Assembly (NCBI GenBank): GCA_002730475.1
Contig: PCAG01000046.1
Coordinates: 1-7,811 of the forward strand
Direction: 5' to 3'
Origin: Spirochaetales bacterium
Lineage (GTDB): Bacteria > Desulfobacterota_D > UBA1144
DNA length: 7,811 bases
The position numbers and the translations under genes were made by a program. Below the pieces are notes generated by a model that was given only the letters and a program-made list of their open reading frames with translations, was not told where the DNA came from and searched no databases. Positions 6,236-7,811 of this stretch are shown in pieces. Each line of letters opens with the position of its first letter. Positions within the stretch are counted from its first letter, which is position 1.

Positions 6236-6263
6236 ATTGTACTCCGACTGTCCACTCTGTCAG
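6236..6263 (-). promoter_or_regulatory. Promoter of the dgt-like gene
   Basis: On the minus strand CTGACA (6263 to 6258, one mismatch to TTGACA) and TACAAT (6241 to 6236, one mismatch to TATAAT) are 16 bp apart. An ATG at 6227-6225 follows the -10 by 8 nt, the spacing of the other predicted leaderless starts. The frame from this ATG stops after six codons (MTTIHY), and the TTG start lies 15 nt after that stop. The promoter is back to back with that of the 6S-like RNA. Confidence 0.6.
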
Positions 6264-6264
6264 C

Positions 6265-6292
6265 TTCATTAGGGATTATTTATTGATATAAT
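6265..6292 (+). promoter_or_regulatory. Promoter of the 6S-like RNA
   Basis: TGATATAAT (6284-6292) is a perfect TATAAT with extended -10 TG. A weak TTCATT (6265-6270) lies 16 bp upstream. The predicted start, about 6299, coincides with the first base of the long terminal stem of the RNA, which supports both calls. Confidence 0.6.
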
Positions 6293-6298
6293 CACTTA

Positions 6299-6444
6299 GT
6301 CTCAGCGACTCGTCAGGGCAGTATACGTTTATCCTCAACGCGCATTACGGGAGGCTAACTCTCCGAGGACCGTGGTCCGAGGATGCGGCCACCCACCTGG
6401 AAACAACCAGGAGTAAAGCGTCCCTGCTCAACGGTCGTTTGGAC
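6299..6444 (+). ncRNA. ssrS: Probable 6S RNA (RNA polymerase regulator)
   Basis: This non-coding stretch is clearly more GC-rich than its surroundings and folds end to end. Bases 6299-6310 pair with 6433-6444 at 11 of 12 positions, CAGGG (6314-6318) with CCCTG (6422-6426), and ACGTTT (6325-6330) with AAGCGT (6416-6421). CGCAT (6341-6345) can pair with ATGCG (6383-6387) at the base of an upper arm. On the 3' side of the open centre is a small hairpin, CCTGG (6396-6400) with CCAGG (6407-6411), preceded by GGCCACCCA. A closed rod with a central bubble, a CCACCU-type 3' hairpin and a GGACCGUGGUCCGAGG upper arm matches the 6S pattern as I remember it. 6S RNA mimics an open promoter and sequesters housekeeping-sigma RNA polymerase. 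It shows none of the hallmarks of RNase P RNA, tmRNA or SRP RNA. Strand follows from the promoter. Another structured RNA remains possible. Confidence 0.68.
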
Positions 6445-6451
6445 GTAACTT

Positions 6452-6610
6452 CATCCCCTCTCCCTGACCCTCCCCCAAGGGGGGAGGGAAACTTTGTCAT
6501 GCTAGACAATCAACTTGAGATTTGCATTTGCAAAGTTCCCTCTCCCTCTCGCCTTCGCGTAGCCGCTACGGCGGAGCGAGGTCGGGAGAGGGTTGGGGAG
6601 AGGGGGGATG
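6452..6610. mobile_element. MITE-like inverted-repeat element with nested palindrome
   Basis: The 159-bp element starts with CATCCCCTCTCCCTGACCC (6452-6470) and ends with the imperfect reverse complement (6584-6610, ending GGGGGGATG). AACTTTG (6490-6496) and CAAAGTT (6531-6537) add an inner inverted repeat around a 34-bp core. Each side is itself a hairpin: CCCTCCCCC (6468-6476) pairs with 6480-6488, and CCCTCTCCC (6538-6546) pairs perfectly with GGGAGAGGG (6584-6592). The right loop contains a second palindrome at 6548-6580 (CTCGC...GCGAG, CGTAG-CCG-CTACG). There is no transposase frame. It ends exactly where the pgeF-like stop codon begins and starts 7 nt after the 6S-like RNA stem, so it may also separate or terminate these convergent transcripts. 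From memory, CCCTCTCCC-type repeats of this kind are widespread in environmental bacterial genomes. Confidence 0.75.
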
Positions 6611-7255
6611 TTATTTCAAATAACAAACCAAAACATTTGTATGCCCAGCCTTAACTTCCTCACGATCTCCACCCCTGTAAGCCCAGTACTTATCTGGATT
6701 ACAACTGGTACAGTCAGTCATTCTTTCAATGCGGTCAGCGGAGACTCCAAGGTCAACTAATTGCTTGTCAGCTGCTCCCATTAGATCCACGCAATTGTTT
6801 TCATCAAAAAACTTAGGATCAACATTGGGCAATTCATTATTAGGATCAGAAAAGATCGCACACTTCTGGCAGAGCGAGGGGCCGATGCAAACGTAAGACT
6901 TAAGTGGATCTGTGATCATAAAAAACTCTGGTATTGCGCCTGCAATAAGTCCTTTCCATCCAACGTGGACTAATCCAACTGTATTTGATTCGGGATTGTA
7001 GGCAAGAATTGGCTGACAATCGGCCATTCTGATGCTGAGTATCAGATTTTTTTTGTTAGTCACTAATCCGTCAGCTTGTTCTTCGCGTGAAGTGGGGGAA
7101 TCAACTTCGATTATCTTGTTGCCATGAACCTGCCACAAACTTGCGACATTATCTCCAACCTGATCGTCACTTGTCACATCATCTTCCTTAGTAAAAAGAG
7201 TAACTGATAATTTGTCCTTAAATGGAGTCAGGATTGAAAACGGATCTTTGATCAT
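6611..7255 (-). CDS. pgeF: YfiH/PgeF-family protein (laccase-like domain)
   Basis: The protein has 214 residues, somewhat shorter than the usual about 240, mainly at the N-terminus. Family motifs are present in order: QVHGN (H44), ADGLVT (61-66), MADCQPILAYN (C80), GLVHVGWKG (H97), IGPSLCQKCAIF (124-135) and DCTSCNPDKYWAYRGGD (181-197). H44, C80 and H97 correspond to the metal-binding triad of the family. The family was first called polyphenol oxidase or laccase. E. coli YfiH (PgeF) is implicated in peptidoglycan editing, and other members act as purine nucleoside phosphorylase/adenosine deaminase; which applies here is unknown. Its ATG overlaps the TGA of the upstream nnrD-like gene (ATGA, 7255-7252), so the two are probably cotranscribed and translationally coupled. 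The TAA stop abuts the MITE-like element. No signal peptide is present. Confidence 0.9.
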   Translation of the reverse strand: MIKDPFSILTPFKDKLSVTLFTKEDDVTSDDQVGDNVASLWQVHGNKIIEVDSPTSREEQADGLVTNKKNLILSIRMADCQPILAYNPESNTVGLVHVGWKGLIAGAIPEFFMITDPLKSYVCIGPSLCQKCAIFSDPNNELPNVDPKFFDENNCVDLMGAADKQLVDLGVSADRIERMTDCTSCNPDKYWAYRGGDREEVKAGHTNVLVCYLK

Positions 7256-7811
7256 GACATTTTTTTAATTAACTCAGGTATCTCCTTTATAACATCTTTA
7301 GCTCTGTACGCATATCCATCATCATCTTCCAATTCCTCTCCCGCTTTCTTAATTATCTTGGTTGCCAGCACACTTGCTTCAAAAGGATCCATCTTCTGTG
7401 CAATAAGTCCCCCAATCAGTCCTGCAAGCACGTCACCTGTTCCTCCAACTGTTAAGCCCGCGTTTCCTCCTTTAATAATCTCAGACTTTCCATCGGAGCC
7501 AACTATTTTATCTTCCGGTCCTTTAAGTACGATTACAGCGCCTGAATCATTCGAAGCTTTCTCCAATTCTTTTTCTTTAACTTCCATTCTCTCAAGCTCA
7601 CCAAGATGAGGAGTTAGGACTGCAGTTTTTCCTTTAACTGATTTGAGTGTCTCCGGTTGAAGTGCGGCTGCGTCCAGAACAAGTGTGCAACTTGCGCCTT
7701 CAATAATTTGCATCAGTGCTTTTTTGCTATCTTCATTGGCGTGATCAATGCCGGGTCCAAGAACTGCGCAGTCCATTGTCGCAAGCAAACTTAAAACCGG
7801 TTCTATGTCTT
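7252..7811 (-). CDS. nnrD: ADP/ATP-dependent NAD(P)H-hydrate dehydratase, C-terminal part (5' end outside window)
   Basis: The frame stays open to the right edge of the window (DIEPVLSLLATMDC...), so the gene is partial: about 186 residues are visible of a domain usually near 280. Ribokinase-like YjeF C-terminal domain motifs appear in order: AVLGPGI, LVLDAAAL, AVLTPHLGELERM, VIVLKGPEDKIV and GNAGLTVGGTGDVLAG. The Asp of GGTGD is the expected catalytic base, and N and G of GNAG are typical of the family. The enzyme uses ADP or ATP to convert S-NADHX or S-NADPHX, damaged hydrated cofactors, back to NADH or NADPH. Whether an N-terminal epimerase (NnrE) domain is fused cannot be seen. A TTG at 7788 and an ATG five codons in are not credible starts, because they cut into the domain. 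It overlaps the pgeF-like gene by 4 bp. Confidence 0.9.
   Translation of the reverse strand, partial: DIEPVLSLLATMDCAVLGPGIDHANEDSKKALMQIIEGASCTLVLDAAALQPETLKSVKGKTAVLTPHLGELERMEVKEKELEKASNDSGAVIVLKGPEDKIVGSDGKSEIIKGGNAGLTVGGTGDVLAGLIGGLIAQKMDPFEASVLATKIIKKAGEELEDDDGYAYRAKDVIKEIPELIKKMS

Noticed and set aside
6299..6444. RNase P RNA, tmRNA or SRP RNA
   Set aside because: No GAGGAAAGUCC-type P4 motif, no tRNA-like ends or tag frame, and no GGAAGGAAGCAGCC-type SRP loop; the rod with paired ends and central bubble fits 6S better.
6468..6496. Intrinsic terminator for the 6S-like RNA
   Set aside because: The hairpin CCCTCCCCC/GGGGGAGGG is strong but is followed by AAACTTTG and not a T-run, so it is described as part of the repeat element only.
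7252..7788. TTG at 7788 as a genuine nnrD start
   Set aside because: The frame is open to the window edge and the domain needs about 100 more N-terminal residues, so the gene is truncated by the window.

Overview
This is a densely packed, moderately AT-rich bacterial segment with eight probable protein genes, one structured RNA gene and several repeats. No phage, CRISPR or transposase gene is visible. The taxon cannot be fixed from the sequence. The compact layout, the near absence of Shine-Dalgarno sites and the -10 boxes lying directly against start codons would fit an uncultured lineage such as Patescibacteria/CPR, but this is a weak inference.

Layout, left to right. (1) The C-terminal part of an unrecognised acidic protein (+) enters from the left edge and ends one base from the stop of a convergent gene. 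(2) That gene (-) encodes a TMTC-like multi-pass membrane protein with C-terminal TPRs, and a small repeat is inserted in frame in one of its loops. (3) A 63-base divergent promoter region separates it from an MscS-related membrane protein (+). (4) A 45-bp near-palindrome of 7-bp units precedes an N-formylglutamate amidohydrolase-like gene (+). (5) A small uncertain ORF and a membrane-anchored M23 (LytM) peptidase follow (+). (6) The M23 gene shares a CTAG stop-codon palindrome with a convergent HD-domain dGTPase-like gene (-). (7) The 5' end of the dGTPase gene lies in another 7-bp repeat array. Next to it, divergently, is a probable 6S RNA gene (+), then a MITE-like inverted-repeat element. 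(8) A minus-strand pair follows: a 5'-truncated NAD(P)H-hydrate dehydratase (nnrD-like) and a YfiH/PgeF-family gene, overlapping by ATGA.

Functionally these are mostly housekeeping genes: envelope (M23 hydrolase, PgeF-like factor, MscS-like protein, TMTC-like transferase), nucleotide or metabolite repair (dGTPase, NnrD) and global transcription control (6S RNA). They do not form one pathway. I saw no convincing new multi-gene system.

The most unusual signals are regulatory and repetitive. Several genes have a TATAAT-like box 6-8 nt before the start codon, which predicts leaderless mRNAs. Three unrelated repeat arrays all have a 7-bp period. In one of them a single-base unit variant closes the reading frame from a well-placed ATG of the dGTPase gene.
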